NCBI GenBank assembly: GCA_023228065.1
Contig: JALOBX010000001.1
Coordinates: 186,001 to 250,000 of the forward strand
From: Candidatus Pacearchaeota archaeon
GTDB taxonomy: Archaea; Nanoarchaeota; Nanoarchaeia; Pacearchaeales; GW2011-AR1
Direction: 5' to 3'
Length of the DNA: 64,000 nucleotides
Shown: positions 50,780-59,858 of the stretch, in pieces
How the letters are laid out: every line of letters begins with the position of its first letter
Numbering within the stretch: the stretch's first letter is position 1
The notes under the pieces: model-generated
What the model saw: only the letters and a program-made list of their open reading frames with translations
Told to the model about the DNA's origin: nothing
Database searches by the model: none
Program-made: the position numbers and the translations under genes

Positions 50780-51376
50780 ATGAAATTATCCAATAAAATC
50801 TTATTAGATATAGTCAATAATTTGATTCTTCCAGACAAAGATTTTCAAAAAGCATTAAAATTAACAAAAGCAAATTCTTCAGGAAAAATTTGGCTTATTG
50901 GAGGTTTTTTATATAAAAATCTGGCTCATTCTTTATATGGTTCAAGAAAATCTACAAAAGACTTTGATTTGATTGTAGAATACCCAAATGATAAAATAAT
51001 TCTTCCGGATGATTGGAAGATCACAAAAAATCATTTTAATAATAATAAGTTAATCAGTAACCAAATGCAAATTGATTTTATTCCTTTAACAGATTTAGCT
51101 CTTCCAAAAAATCCTTATAGTTATGAAAAAAATCCTATTCCTTCTATCAATCATTTCCTTGAAAGTGGGGGATTAAATATTCATTGCATTGCTTATGATA
51201 TCTTCGATAAAAAAATTATTGGTGATGTTGGAATAAAGGCTTTAGAAGAAAAGATTATTTCTGCGTATAATCTTGAAATGTTAGAATATGGAGCAAAGAA
51301 ATATGATAAAACTCCCAATGATATTATCAAGAAAAAGGCTGAAGAGCTTGGATTTGAATATAAGTTGGTAGATTAA
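50780..51376 (+). CDS. Nucleotidyltransferase-fold protein (polyA polymerase head-like)
   Basis: 198 residues. The pattern IWLIGGFLYKNLAHSLYG followed by STKDFDLIVEYP (Asp residues of the DxD metal site) and QMQIDFIPL (third acidic) matches the head domain of tRNA nucleotidyltransferase/polyA polymerase-type enzymes. The rest of such enzymes (RNA-binding domains) is absent. The C-terminal part (ALEEKIISAYNLEMLEYGAK) is helical. Substrate is not clear; small standalone members can be toxin-like or sugar-nucleotide related. It overlaps the convergent RecB-like gene by 4 bases. Confidence 0.7.
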   Translation: MKLSNKILLDIVNNLILPDKDFQKALKLTKANSSGKIWLIGGFLYKNLAHSLYGSRKSTKDFDLIVEYPNDKIILPDDWKITKNHFNNNKLISNQMQIDFIPLTDLALPKNPYSYEKNPIPSINHFLESGGLNIHCIAYDIFDKKIIGDVGIKALEEKIISAYNLEMLEYGAKKYDKTPNDIIKKKAEELGFEYKLVD

Positions 51377-52137
51377 TTTTTCCAAGCTTCACAAATATTC
51401 CTATATTCACACCAATCACATAATCTTGTTTTGTTTGGAGGAAAATTTCTCGTTGCTTCTATTTCATCTATTAAATTTATAACCTCTTTCTTTAATTGTT
51501 CAAGCTGTTCGTTTGTTCTGCTTAAACAAACTTTCATGTCATGAGCAAGAAAATGCCATACCATAGATACTCTTTTATCTTTTCCAAATACATCTTTCAT
51601 TGCAAGAGAATACAATGCTAATTGCCTACCATTTTCTATCTTGTCTCTTGCTGCAGCGCTTGCACTTGTTTTATAATCATGAATTTCTATTTCATTATTT
51701 GCAATATTGTGAACAAGCCGATCTATATATCCAATTAATTTTCTTTCTTTTTCTGCGTCAAGGATTATTTCTATTTTTTCTTCAACTGCTATTGTGTTAT
51801 CTTTAAATGGAGAATGTTTTAGATAATAGTTTATAAGAAATTCCACCCCTCGATTAAAATAGTCTTCTGCTTTCATAGCCTTATTTACAATAAGCATGCT
51901 TGGGGAGAAGGTTTCTATCCATCTTTCTGAATAAAATTCTATTAATTTATCTACTCCCGGGATTACTTTTTTCATCACATTTTCATAAAGCCACTCTAGT
52001 GATTCATGAACAACAGTTCCTAAATGGGCTTCAATACTTTTTGGAATATCTGGGACAATTTTGTCAAGATATCTATATTTGAATTTTAACTTACATTGCT
52101 CAAAAGTTTCAAGTTTTGAATGAGAATAATTTACCAT
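51373..52137 (-). CDS. RecB/Cas4-like PD-(D/E)XK exonuclease with Fe-S cysteines
   Basis: 254 residues. The start SHSKLETFEQCKLKFKYRYL, then GTVVHESLEWLYE, AVEEKIEIIL, LIGYIDRLVH and EIEIHDYKTS (nuclease core D-x(n)-D-x-K) match the RecB/AddB/Cas4 family. Cys15 near the start and CDWCEYRNIC at the end supply the four ligands of a 4Fe-4S cluster. A QLALYSLAM motif completes the QxxxY signature. It has no helicase part and no CRISPR neighbour, so DNA repair is the likelier role. Confidence 0.88.
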   Translation of the reverse strand: MVNYSHSKLETFEQCKLKFKYRYLDKIVPDIPKSIEAHLGTVVHESLEWLYENVMKKVIPGVDKLIEFYSERWIETFSPSMLIVNKAMKAEDYFNRGVEFLINYYLKHSPFKDNTIAVEEKIEIILDAEKERKLIGYIDRLVHNIANNEIEIHDYKTSASAAARDKIENGRQLALYSLAMKDVFGKDKRVSMVWHFLAHDMKVCLSRTNEQLEQLKKEVINLIDEIEATRNFPPNKTRLCDWCEYRNICEAWKN

Positions 52138-52175
52138 TAATTTTTAGAGAATAAGGAGGTTATAAATTTTTAGAG

Positions 52176-52646
52176 TCAGCAGTATTCATTATAAAACGCA
52201 AGAAATTCTTTCTCTTCTTTTATTAATAATTTCTCAAGACATTCAGAAACATTTTCTCTGTCCTGTTCATTATCTATTTTTCTTATTACTGCTTTAACAC
52301 CAATTTCTTTTAATCTTTCGTCAGGAACAGATTTTTTTGAAGCACCAGTATAAACTACTGGAATCATTTTGTCATATTTTCCAATCAAATTCTTTAGAAT
52401 TTTGATAGAATCTGTATAAGTCCCCAAAAAATTATATGGAAGATGTGTCAATAACAAATCCGGCTCAAAATATTTTATATTCATCTCTAAATCCTCTGAA
52501 TGCAGATTGTGCAAGGTTAATACTGAATATTTTTCTTTCAAATTATCCTTTATTCTATTTTGCCTTTCTATATGAAGCTCTCTGCTGTTTGGAGATTTTA
52601 AGTCATAGGGGTTTTGGTCAACATACAATACTTTTTTCTTTTCCAT
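52176..52646 (-). CDS. Receiver-like (CheY-fold) protein lacking the phosphorylation site
   Basis: 156 residues. Residues 4-135 follow the alternating pattern of response-regulator receivers: VLYVDQNP (strand 1), then FEPDLLLTHLPY where the phosphorylated Asp would be (here Thr-His), IPVVYTGAS (Thr/Ser site) and KAVIRKI (Lys site). The acidic pair is reduced to one Asp. So it seems to be a pseudo-receiver. It has a 20-residue C-terminal extension ending in Cys. No histidine kinase is in the window. The assignment rests on fold pattern only. Confidence 0.6.
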   Translation of the reverse strand: MEKKKVLYVDQNPYDLKSPNSRELHIERQNRIKDNLKEKYSVLTLHNLHSEDLEMNIKYFEPDLLLTHLPYNFLGTYTDSIKILKNLIGKYDKMIPVVYTGASKKSVPDERLKEIGVKAVIRKIDNEQDRENVSECLEKLLIKEEKEFLAFYNEYC

Positions 52647-52763
52647 AGATTTTTTATGCTCAAATAATTTATAAGATTAATCAATATTTAATATATATCT
52701 TGTTTTAATTAGCAAGTGGTGATAACGGAAATATTTATATATTTTTGAGATGCTTAAAAAAAG

Positions 52764-53225
52764 ATGGGTAATATGGAAAAACATCCTAAAACTCTTTATG
52801 CAATCTGCAGTGAAATGAAAGACAAAGGATATAATCAAATTACTTTGGGACATGGAAGAATTGGTATCTGGTCTGGTTGTATGAGAATAGAGCATATTCT
52901 TATTTTTTCTGATTTAATAAATAATAAAATAATTGAAACATATGAATCTGTACTAGTTCGTCAGGGTTCTTGGAGCTCGCCTCAAAATTTGATATTTGAA
53001 GGGAAATATACCCCGCAACAATTTGAAGCACATAAAAATAAATTCAAAATTGAAACAGATATTAAAGACAATCTATACAATTATCTTCCTTATGAGAGTA
53101 CTACTCCTGCATATACTGTGAAATTATTTAGTCAGAAATTAACATACTTAGATCTTCTTGACTTCTTTTTGGTCTTAAAAAATCCTGTTCTTCTAAATCA
53201 AAAAACAAAAGGTTATTTTAATTAA
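52764..53225 (+). CDS. Hypothetical protein, 153 residues
   Basis: A soluble, probably alpha/beta protein with an N-terminal helix (KHPKTLYAICSEMKDKGY), a beta-rich centre (ITLGHGRIGIWSGCMRIEHI, ETYESVLVRQGSWSS) and a helical end (LLDFFLVLKNPVLLNQ). The aromatic and Gly-rich centre suggests a binding fold. ATATTTATATATTTT upstream at 52731-52745 may be its TATA box. No family recognised. Confidence 0.55.
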   Translation: MGNMEKHPKTLYAICSEMKDKGYNQITLGHGRIGIWSGCMRIEHILIFSDLINNKIIETYESVLVRQGSWSSPQNLIFEGKYTPQQFEAHKNKFKIETDIKDNLYNYLPYESTTPAYTVKLFSQKLTYLDLLDFFLVLKNPVLLNQKTKGYFN

Positions 53226-53271
53226 GAACTTCCCCAAAACATTTAAAAAGTAACTTGGAAGTAATAACATT

Positions 53272-53541
53272 ATGAAAATTTTAAAAGATAAATTAAGACA
53301 TCTTAGAAGAGTATTAGCTCCTGCTAGCTTAATTGCTGGTATCGGGTTAATCACTCTTTTTGGAGTTCCTTATTGTACAAGGGAATGTACAAATAATATT
53401 CAAAATATAGAAAATTCAATTGAGAAACTTTATCCTACTGTACCTTATTTTAAAATGCAGGAACAAAAATTAGAACAAGAAAGAGGAGAACATTGGGAAG
53501 CTTTACTTAATACTATAGAATTAGAAAAAAGAAACTATTAA
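53272..53541 (+). CDS. Small membrane-anchored protein, 89 residues
   Basis: A basic start (KILKDKLRHLRRVL) and one membrane helix (about 16-37: PASLIAGIGLITLFGVPYC) with two Cys just after it (CTRECTN), then a helical tail to the end. Topology by the positive-inside rule puts the tail outside. A TATA-like ACATTTAAAAAG is found about 30 bases before the ATG. It abuts the convergent PWW-type gene. Function unknown. Confidence 0.5.
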   Translation: MKILKDKLRHLRRVLAPASLIAGIGLITLFGVPYCTRECTNNIQNIENSIEKLYPTVPYFKMQEQKLEQERGEHWEALLNTIELEKRNY

Positions 53542-54462
53542 TTATTCTTCATCATTAAATTCACATTCACTAGTTTCTGCGTTCCACAAATCATATCCTT
53601 TATTTATACAGCAATTATTATTTTCTCCAGGAGTTACTGTTCCGCAACTTGCTCCAACAATTGTCTCCCCTTCATCTTTAGCCAAGAATCCCCACCAGGG
53701 ATTTCTTATTCGGATAAATTCTCCATTTTCAGAATTTAATTCTGCCCTTATTCTTTCTCTTACAGGAATCAGATAAAATAATCTTGCTTTCTTTTCTGCT
53801 CTGTATTCATAAATTCCGTCTTCATTCAGAACTATATTATCATTTTCAAGCATCTTTTGTGTTCTTTCCTGTATCTTTTCTTTAACTTGGTCAGGAAGGA
53901 GTTTTATTCTTTTTGTTTCGTTATTCTTAAAAGTTCCATAAATCTTTCCATCATCTGCCTTGTATAAAGTTACATTTGTTGTTCCATCTATTCCTTTAAT
54001 TTGTATTATTATATTTCCAGAATTTCCTGCTGTAATAGTCATTTCTCTTGTTCCATCAGCCAAGATACATTTTGTTGCACTTCCTGTACATGTGCAATTT
54101 TCAGGACAATCTGTTGATTTCTTAACAGGACTAATTCTTTCTTTTTCTTTGCATTCTTTAATTGTCTTTGGAGTTTCTTGTTCTTCAGTACAATTTGTTA
54201 TTTTAGTACATGCTCTTCTTTGTTGCCCAGTTGTGCAATTGCTCCATTTTGTACAGGTCCATTCTTCACATTCAAATTCCTTTGTTTCTATCTGATTCTG
54301 AAGAGAGTCATCTTCCCCCTCATTTTGAGTATTGCTTTGAATTTGATTTTGTTCTTCATTTCCATTAGAATTATTTTCTATTGCTTTGCTTGTTAAAGGT
54401 ATTGCAACTGCAAAACTTATCATTAGCAACATTACAATCATCAACGCAGCCAATTTTTTCAT
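53542..54462 (-). CDS. Secreted protein with TSP1-like module and PWW C-terminal domain
   Basis: 306 residues. Signal peptide (1-21), a Gln/Asn/Glu-rich stretch, and a thrombospondin type-1-like module (about 60-102: ECEEWTCTKWSNCTTGQQRR). A second Cys-rich segment follows (CPENCTCTGSATKC). Residues about 205-265 (EKKARLFYLIPVRERIR, SENGEFIRIRNPWWGFLAKD) share their pattern with the end of the 203-residue secreted protein at 13954-14565. An acidic Cys-containing end (CGTVTPGENNNCCINKG) follows. No membrane anchor is seen. Probably cell-surface associated or released. Confidence 0.75.
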   Translation of the reverse strand: MKKLAALMIVMLLMISFAVAIPLTSKAIENNSNGNEEQNQIQSNTQNEGEDDSLQNQIETKEFECEEWTCTKWSNCTTGQQRRACTKITNCTEEQETPKTIKECKEKERISPVKKSTDCPENCTCTGSATKCILADGTREMTITAGNSGNIIIQIKGIDGTTNVTLYKADDGKIYGTFKNNETKRIKLLPDQVKEKIQERTQKMLENDNIVLNEDGIYEYRAEKKARLFYLIPVRERIRAELNSENGEFIRIRNPWWGFLAKDEGETIVGASCGTVTPGENNNCCINKGYDLWNAETSECEFNDEE

Positions 54463-54483
54463 ATGTATTTATACTAATTAATA

Positions 54484-54491
54484 TTTATAAA
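54484..54491 (+). promoter_or_regulatory. TATA box of the TIM-barrel gene
   Basis: TTTATAAA is centred 25 bases before the ATG at 54513. It lies 22 bases outside the start of the divergent secreted-protein gene. Confidence 0.7.
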
Positions 54492-54512
54492 TCTAATCTC
54501 GTTCCGCCTTTT

Positions 54513-55262
54513 ATGAAAATTGGTGTAAAAATTTATAATGAGGAACATTTTATTGAACATCTTCTTGAAAAAGCAGACTTTTTTGAAGTGATGGCTTTGC
54601 AAAAAAATGATTATTCTTTTTTAAAAAAATATTCATTGCCTATTGTTATTCACGCAGAGCATCATTCTCATGGAGTAAATCCTACAGATTCTTCTATAAA
54701 AAATAATAATTTAAAATCATTAAATTTTGCAAGGAATATTGCAGACCTCGCAAAAGCTGAAAAAATAGTATTTCATCTTGGGGGAATTGAAAAAAATAAT
54801 CCCTACTCTTCAATAGAAAACGCAATTAATCTTGTCAGGGAAGTAAATGATGAAAGAATCCTAATAGAAAATCTCCCTCAACTCGATGAAATGTCAAATT
54901 ATATACGTTTATGTAAAACCCCAAAAGAAATAAAAAAATTAATGAAAGAAACAAAATCTGGATTTTGTTTTGATATAAATCATGCATTAAGGAACATAAA
55001 AAACTTTGACGGAGATTATAATTTTATAAAAGAATATATTAAATTGAACCCAAAACATTATCATATCGGTGGGCAGAATCTTAACACCATGGAAGACCAT
55101 TTATCTTTTGAAAAATCAAATTTGAATTTAAGAAAAATTTTTAGTCATTATCCAAAAGATGCTGAAATAACTTTAGAAACTGAAGCAGATATGTACAAAA
55201 TAGAAAAAGATTTAGAAATTGTTAGAGGGGCAATCGAGAGTTTAGGGGAATTGGCTAATTAG
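54513..55262 (+). CDS. TIM-barrel protein of the sugar-phosphate isomerase/AP endonuclease 2 superfamily
   Basis: About 249 residues from the ATG at 54513, which has a TATA box at the leaderless distance; an in-frame start upstream would overlap the divergent gene. Features: KIGVKIYNEEHFIEHLLEKA, strand-ends LPIVIHAEHHSHG, IVFHLGGIEKNN, RILIENLPQLDEM, SGFCFDINHALRN, KHYHIGGQN and AEITLETEAD, i.e. the order of metal-binding His/Glu/Asp residues of xylose isomerase-like barrels. It is not a canonical endonuclease IV. Substrate unknown. Confidence 0.8.
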   Translation: MKIGVKIYNEEHFIEHLLEKADFFEVMALQKNDYSFLKKYSLPIVIHAEHHSHGVNPTDSSIKNNNLKSLNFARNIADLAKAEKIVFHLGGIEKNNPYSSIENAINLVREVNDERILIENLPQLDEMSNYIRLCKTPKEIKKLMKETKSGFCFDINHALRNIKNFDGDYNFIKEYIKLNPKHYHIGGQNLNTMEDHLSFEKSNLNLRKIFSHYPKDAEITLETEADMYKIEKDLEIVRGAIESLGELAN

Positions 55263-56452
55263 ATTATTTCTCCAAACCCAATAAGTCTCCAGTGACTATC
55301 TATATTTCTTGCAAGTCCAACATTGCTACCCTTTAACAGAACAATCGGTATGTTAAGAAATAATTCAATTTCATTTTTATTTATCTTTTCAATTGTTCCA
55401 ATTGTGATTGTAGTATTAACACTTAACATCAACATTTCTTTTGTTTTTAATGGAGCAACTTCTTTATGTTCAGAGATTCCTAAAACTTCTTTGAATAATT
55501 CTGTTTTTATTTTTACTTTATATCCTACTTCTGGAAGTGTTCCTTTTAATCCTGCAACACATCCAGATAAAGAATCTGCTTTTGTCAGGAATGGATCTAA
55601 TTCTGTTTCTATAGACATGCTTGCTCCAGGAGTTATTTCTTGGGCAGAACCATTTCCCTTGTGAAGAGAAATTATTTTTGTTGTAAGAGTCTGGTAACTT
55701 TGCTGATTTGCTTTTTTTACACTTAATCCTGGCTTGATTTCAATTTCATCTCCAACTTTTAATTTTCCTTTTTTCAAAATACCTCCAAGAACTCCTCCAT
55801 GAATTTTGCTAACTTCTAAACCTGGGCGATTAATGTCGAAGCTTCTTGCAATCAAGAAAATAGGTTCTGATTCTACATCTCTTTTTGGAATTTCAAGTTT
55901 GTATAATTCTTCTATTAATTTATCTAAATTTATTTCTTGTTGTGCAGAGATTGGAATTATTGGAGCATTTTCTGCTAGTGTACCTTTGACAAAATTTTTT
56001 ATGTCTTGGTAGTTTTTTAGTGCCTGCTCTTTTGTTACTAAATCTATCTTATTTTGCGCGATTATAATATTATTAATTTTTTTTGCCTGAAGTGCAATGA
56101 AGTGTTCTCTTGTCTGCGGTTTTATTCCTTCATTTGCAGCTATCACAAGAATTGCAGCGTCAATAATTGCAGCGCCAGAAAGCATTGTAGCCATAAGCAT
56201 TTCGTGTCCAGGAGCATCAATAAAACTTATATAACGAACAGGAGTTCCTTTTCCTTTGTTGTTAAAATTATTTCCATCTTTGGAAATTGTCATATCTGCA
56301 TAACCTAATTTTATTGTAATTCCTCTTTTCAATTCTTCTGAATGAGTATCAGGAAACTTTCCAGTAAGCTTTCCTAAAAGTGTTGTTTTTCCATGGTCAA
56401 TATGTCCGACAACTCCGACATTTAATTCTGGAAGATTTTCTGGTTTATTCAT
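55259..56452 (-). CDS. eif2g: Translation initiation factor aIF2, gamma subunit
   Basis: 397 residues. Delivers initiator tRNA to the ribosome as part of aIF2. G1 VGHIDHGKTTLLG, switch EELKRGITIKLGYAD, G3 DAPGHE, G4 NKID and G5 SAQQ are present, followed by the two beta-barrel domains (SFDINRPG, GGVLGGILKKGKLKVGDEIE) and the final HWRLIGFGEI. The usual zinc knuckle of four Cys between G2 and G3 is missing; the segment reads SKDGNNFNNKGKGTPVR. It overlaps the convergent TIM-barrel gene by four bases. Confidence 0.96.
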   Translation of the reverse strand: MNKPENLPELNVGVVGHIDHGKTTLLGKLTGKFPDTHSEELKRGITIKLGYADMTISKDGNNFNNKGKGTPVRYISFIDAPGHEMLMATMLSGAAIIDAAILVIAANEGIKPQTREHFIALQAKKINNIIIAQNKIDLVTKEQALKNYQDIKNFVKGTLAENAPIIPISAQQEINLDKLIEELYKLEIPKRDVESEPIFLIARSFDINRPGLEVSKIHGGVLGGILKKGKLKVGDEIEIKPGLSVKKANQQSYQTLTTKIISLHKGNGSAQEITPGASMSIETELDPFLTKADSLSGCVAGLKGTLPEVGYKVKIKTELFKEVLGISEHKEVAPLKTKEMLMLSVNTTITIGTIEKINKNEIELFLNIPIVLLKGSNVGLARNIDSHWRLIGFGEII

Positions 56453-56504
56453 AAAAATAGATTGAAGAAATCAATTAAAAAAGGTTTGGGTTAGATGGAA
56501 AATA

Positions 56505-56888
56505 TTAAATCTTGCTTTCTAGTCCTATAGCATAAATTCCATTCTCTTTAATTCTTTCTTCATATCCGGGGAGATTATGATAAAGTTTTATTCCTTCTTC
56601 AATTGAATTTACTTCTGGTAATACTCTTTCTAATCCTTCTGATTCTAACATCTCCTTTACCGAATTATATCTTTTGTTATAAGAAGCAATAAATCCAAGT
56701 GGTTTAATAGAATCTATTGGCTGAAATTTTTTATCAACAACTCTTATTAAAATTGAATCTCCTTTCTTTATCCTATCATATTGTTTTCTTTCTTTTGTTG
56801 GGTCGGGAACTCTTCCTTCAACTTCTTTTTTAGATTTTAAAATCTTTAAATAATTTTCCTCAAAAATATCAAAAATCCATTCAGTCAT
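56505..56888 (-). CDS. ASCH-domain protein
   Basis: 127 residues. The pattern KSKKEVEGRVPDPTKE, IKKGDSILIRVVDKK, YNSVKEMLESEGLERVLPEV and EERIKENGIYAIGLESK fits the ASCH (PUA-like) fold, which binds RNA or modified nucleosides. Start EWIFDIFEENYLKILKS is also typical. It stands between aIF2-gamma and eS6 on the same strand, suggesting a role in translation, though ASCH proteins have varied functions. Fairly sure of the fold, not of the role. Confidence 0.8.
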   Translation of the reverse strand: MTEWIFDIFEENYLKILKSKKEVEGRVPDPTKERKQYDRIKKGDSILIRVVDKKFQPIDSIKPLGFIASYNKRYNSVKEMLESEGLERVLPEVNSIEEGIKLYHNLPGYEERIKENGIYAIGLESKI

Positions 56889-56922
56889 AATTAATAAACA
56901 AAATTATTATTTAAAAGAATTA

Positions 56923-57378
56923 TTATTGTGCAGCAACAGCTTCGGCTTTCTTTTCTTTTGGCTGATTTTGGTCTGGGAAAATTTCTGAAAGTTTTTTACT
57001 TCCTTCTTTTAATATTTTAAGATTAATCTGAACAATTGCTGGAGAGATAACTTTTCCTCTAACTGTTTTTCTCATTCTCAATCCTTTTGGTGTGAAATTT
57101 GAAACTTTCTTTTTTCCTTCTCTTCTTGGGCGTCTGTGCATAGCTTTTCCATAAGTCAATAATAATTTCTTTAATCCTACTCCTTCAACATTTTCCATAG
57201 ATGTAAATCCAGAACTATCGCTTGCTCCTGTTATCTCGAATTCATATCCGCTTAAATCTCCTGATAAGTCTTTTCCTTCCACTTTATTATGGAGTTCTTT
57301 GCCCATAAGCTCTTCGCTTTCTAATTCTAAATGATAGGTCTTTCCTGACTTTTCTGCTATATTTATTTTAAATACCAT
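56923..57378 (-). CDS. rps6e: Ribosomal protein eS6
   Basis: 151 residues. The family pattern FKINIAEKSGKTYHLELES, GYEFEITGASDSSGFTSME, KLLLTYGKAMHRRPRREGKK and RMRKTVRGKVISPAIVQINL is clear. The conserved segment is longer than in eukaryotes in proportion, without the long C-terminal helix; the tail is a short Lys/Ala/Gln sequence. Divergent from the RecJ-like gene, with a promoter-containing gap. Confidence 0.95.
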   Translation of the reverse strand: MVFKINIAEKSGKTYHLELESEELMGKELHNKVEGKDLSGDLSGYEFEITGASDSSGFTSMENVEGVGLKKLLLTYGKAMHRRPRREGKKKVSNFTPKGLRMRKTVRGKVISPAIVQINLKILKEGSKKLSEIFPDQNQPKEKKAEAVAAQ

Positions 57379-57423
57379 AGGAATTAATTGAGAAATTGGT
57401 TTTTAAATATTTGGTAGGCAAGC

Positions 57424-57431
57424 TTTTTATA
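57424..57431 (+). promoter_or_regulatory. TATA box of the RecJ-like gene
   Basis: TTTTTATA is centred 25 bases before the ATG at 57453, which helps to choose this start over the one at 57396. Confidence 0.6.
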
Positions 57432-57452
57432 GGGACTTTATTTCCTGATTGT

Positions 57453-59072
57453 ATGAAAAATAACAAAAAATTTGCAGGAAAACCAAATAAAAGTTTTCAG
57501 AGAACACCCAAAATTGCTCTTAAAAAACAGATAAGAGAAATAAATGATTCTATTATGGGAAAAGATATTGAACTTTTCGGAAGAGTAAATCGTGTTGTTC
57601 AAACTACAGGACCAACTGTTTTTGTGGTTTCTGACGGAACAGGCTCTTTGCAATTAAAGGGGTTTATTGGAGCAGGAGCAAGAGCTTATCCTGAAATTGA
57701 TGAAGAAGATTGTGTCAAGGCAATTGTTAGACTGGAAGAATTTAATGGAGAAGTTGAAGGAGATATTATAAAAATTTTCAAAATGAGTGAGTCTGAAAAG
57801 ACAGATTTTTTATTTTCCTTAAAACGAATTGAAAAAGAAAGAGCAAAAGTTACTGCCCCTCCATTTTTAATTAAGAGCGAGATTTTAGATAAATTGAAAG
57901 ATTCTTTTATAGAGGCTGCAACTCAAATAAGACTTGCTGTAATTCAAGATAGGCCAATCATTGTAAGACATCATAATGATACTGACGGATATAGTTCTGG
58001 TTTTGCGTTGGAGAGAGCTATTTTACCTTTAATTGGAAAACAGCATACTTCTGAAAAAGCGGGATGGGAATTTTTTACAAGAGCTCCTTGCGCTGCTCCC
58101 TTTTATGAGATTGATGATTCAATAAGAGATACTGCATTATCTTTGAGAAATGTTGCAAAATTTTCCAACAAAATGCCTTTGATAATAATCGCAGACAATG
58201 GTTCTACTCCAGAAGATTTAATGGCAATCAGACAAGGAAAAATTCATGGAGCAGATTTTATTGTTGTCGACCATCACTTTTTCGACAAGGATGTAATTTC
58301 TCAAGAAGTTTTAGTTCATATTAATCCTTTTTTAGTCGGAGAAGATGGAGCAAAATTTTCAGCAGGAATGCTTTGTACAGAGCTTGCAAGATTTATTAAT
58401 CCTGACGTAAAAAATATTGAACAGATTCCTGCAATGGCTGGATTAGCAGACAGAATAGATTTAGAAAACCCAGATGCAGTTCATAAATATGTTGAGCTTG
58501 CAAAAGAACAGGGATATACTAAAGAGCTTCTTATGGATATTTCTTTTGTAATTGATTATATTTCTTCTAAGGTTAAATTCATGGAAGTAAGAGAATATAT
58601 TGAAGTTTTATTTGGAGAGCCAAGAGACAAACAGAAAAATCTTGTTGGACTTCTTGCTCCCCATATTAAAGAGCTTGACGAAAAAGCACTGAAAATGGGA
58701 AAATCAAATGTCAAGATAGAAAAGATAGGAAATACAACTCTCCAGCTTTTATATTTCGAAGAATTTTTTCCAGGTTTCGGGTTTTTTCCAAAGCCAGGAA
58801 GAATCACAGGACTTGTTCATAATTTCCTGCAGGAAGAAAAAAAAGTCACCAATCTTGTTAGCGCAGGAGTTATGGCTACTTCAATGACAATTCGTGCTAC
58901 TGATGAAGCAAATTTTTCTGTTCATGAATTAATCACATTTATTAACAAGAAACTTCCAGATGCTTTTGTTGCTGGTGGCGGACACAAGAATGCAGGTTCA
59001 ATTACATTCCTTCCTAACAAGCAGAAAGAAGTTGTTGAGTTGATGAGAGAGTTTGTTAAGGGAAGAAAATAA
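57453..59072 (+). CDS. RecJ-like DHH nuclease with N-terminal OB fold
   Basis: 539 residues. Residues 1-25 are basic; 30-110 form an OB fold (GKDIELFGRVNRVVQTTGPT, VVSDGTGSLQLKGFIG). The DHH phosphoesterase domain has IVRHHNDTDGYSS (near 175), IIADNGST and FIVVDHHF (near 270), and the DHHA1 domain ends with GGGHKNAGSITF (near 508). This is the archaeal RecJ-like (GAN-related) arrangement; such proteins are single-strand exonucleases, some associated with GINS. Start chosen by the leaderless TATA distance. Confidence 0.9.
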   Translation: MKNNKKFAGKPNKSFQRTPKIALKKQIREINDSIMGKDIELFGRVNRVVQTTGPTVFVVSDGTGSLQLKGFIGAGARAYPEIDEEDCVKAIVRLEEFNGEVEGDIIKIFKMSESEKTDFLFSLKRIEKERAKVTAPPFLIKSEILDKLKDSFIEAATQIRLAVIQDRPIIVRHHNDTDGYSSGFALERAILPLIGKQHTSEKAGWEFFTRAPCAAPFYEIDDSIRDTALSLRNVAKFSNKMPLIIIADNGSTPEDLMAIRQGKIHGADFIVVDHHFFDKDVISQEVLVHINPFLVGEDGAKFSAGMLCTELARFINPDVKNIEQIPAMAGLADRIDLENPDAVHKYVELAKEQGYTKELLMDISFVIDYISSKVKFMEVREYIEVLFGEPRDKQKNLVGLLAPHIKELDEKALKMGKSNVKIEKIGNTTLQLLYFEEFFPGFGFFPKPGRITGLVHNFLQEEKKVTNLVSAGVMATSMTIRATDEANFSVHELITFINKKLPDAFVAGGGHKNAGSITFLPNKQKEVVELMREFVKGRK

Positions 59073-59122
59073 TTTTTCTTAATTCTAATAACCTTTATTA
59101 ATTACCTAACCTTTTTTTATTT

Positions 59123-59854
59123 ATGAATAAAAAAGGGGAAATTATTATCCATTTGGAAAATGTTTCAAAACATTATCATATGGGAGATTCTACTGTCAAG
59201 GCAGTTGATGGAATTACACTTTCTATAAAAAGAGGAGATTTTGTTGCTGTAATGGGACCATCTGGAAGCGGAAAATCAACTTCCATGCATCTTATTGGTA
59301 GTTTAGATCTTCCTACAAAAGGCAGAATATATCTTGATAATCATGATATTTCTTCTTTGCATGAATCTGATCTTGCACAAATCAGAGGACAGAATATTGG
59401 ATTTATTTTTCAGCAATTTAATCTTATTCCAACTCTAACTGTCAAGGAAAATATTATGCTTCCAATGTCTCTTCAAGGATATTCTATTGAAGAAAGGGAA
59501 ATGAAAGTAAAAAATCTTATGGAAAAATTAAAACTTTCTGAAAGAGCAAATCATTTTCCAAATCAAATTTCAGGAGGACAACAGCAAAGAGTTGCTATTG
59601 CAAGAGCATTAGCAAATGATCCAGAAGTAATTCTTGCAGACGAACCAACAGGAAATCTTGATACAAAGACAGGAGAGATAGTTATGGATTATTTGGGAGA
59701 ATTGCATAAAGAAGGAAAAACAATTGTTATGGTTACACACTCTCCTGAACTTGCTAAAACATATGCACATATTGTTTACTGGCTTAAAGACGGAAAAATA
59801 AAAAAAGTTACTAAGGGAAAAAATTTAAAGGCAGGCAAGTGGAAGGGGGAATAA
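59123..59854 (+). CDS. MacB/LolD-type ABC transporter ATPase
   Basis: 243 residues. Walker [11 protein letters not shown]-loop [17 protein letters not shown], signature [20 protein letters not shown], Walker [12 protein letters not shown] and switch VTHS are all present. The type matches ATPases that drive FtsX/MacB-family permeases, used for lipoprotein or peptide handling rather than nutrient import. It starts a three-gene unit with the two permeases. Confidence 0.95.
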   Translation: MNKKGEIIIHLENVSKHYHMGDSTVKAVDGITLSIKRGDFVAVMGPSGSGKSTSMHLIGSLDLPTKGRIYLDNHDISSLHESDLAQIRGQNIGFIFQQFNLIPTLTVKENIMLPMSLQGYSIEEREMKVKNLMEKLKLSERANHFPNQISGGQQQRVAIARALANDPEVILADEPTGNLDTKTGEIVMDYLGELHKEGKTIVMVTHSPELAKTYAHIVYWLKDGKIKKVTKGKNLKAGKWKGE

Positions 59855-59858
59855 ACCT

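Noticed and set aside
57396..57452. Earlier start for the RecJ-like protein at 57396
   Set aside because: It would include the predicted TATA box in the coding part and adds hydrophobic residues not seen in the family.
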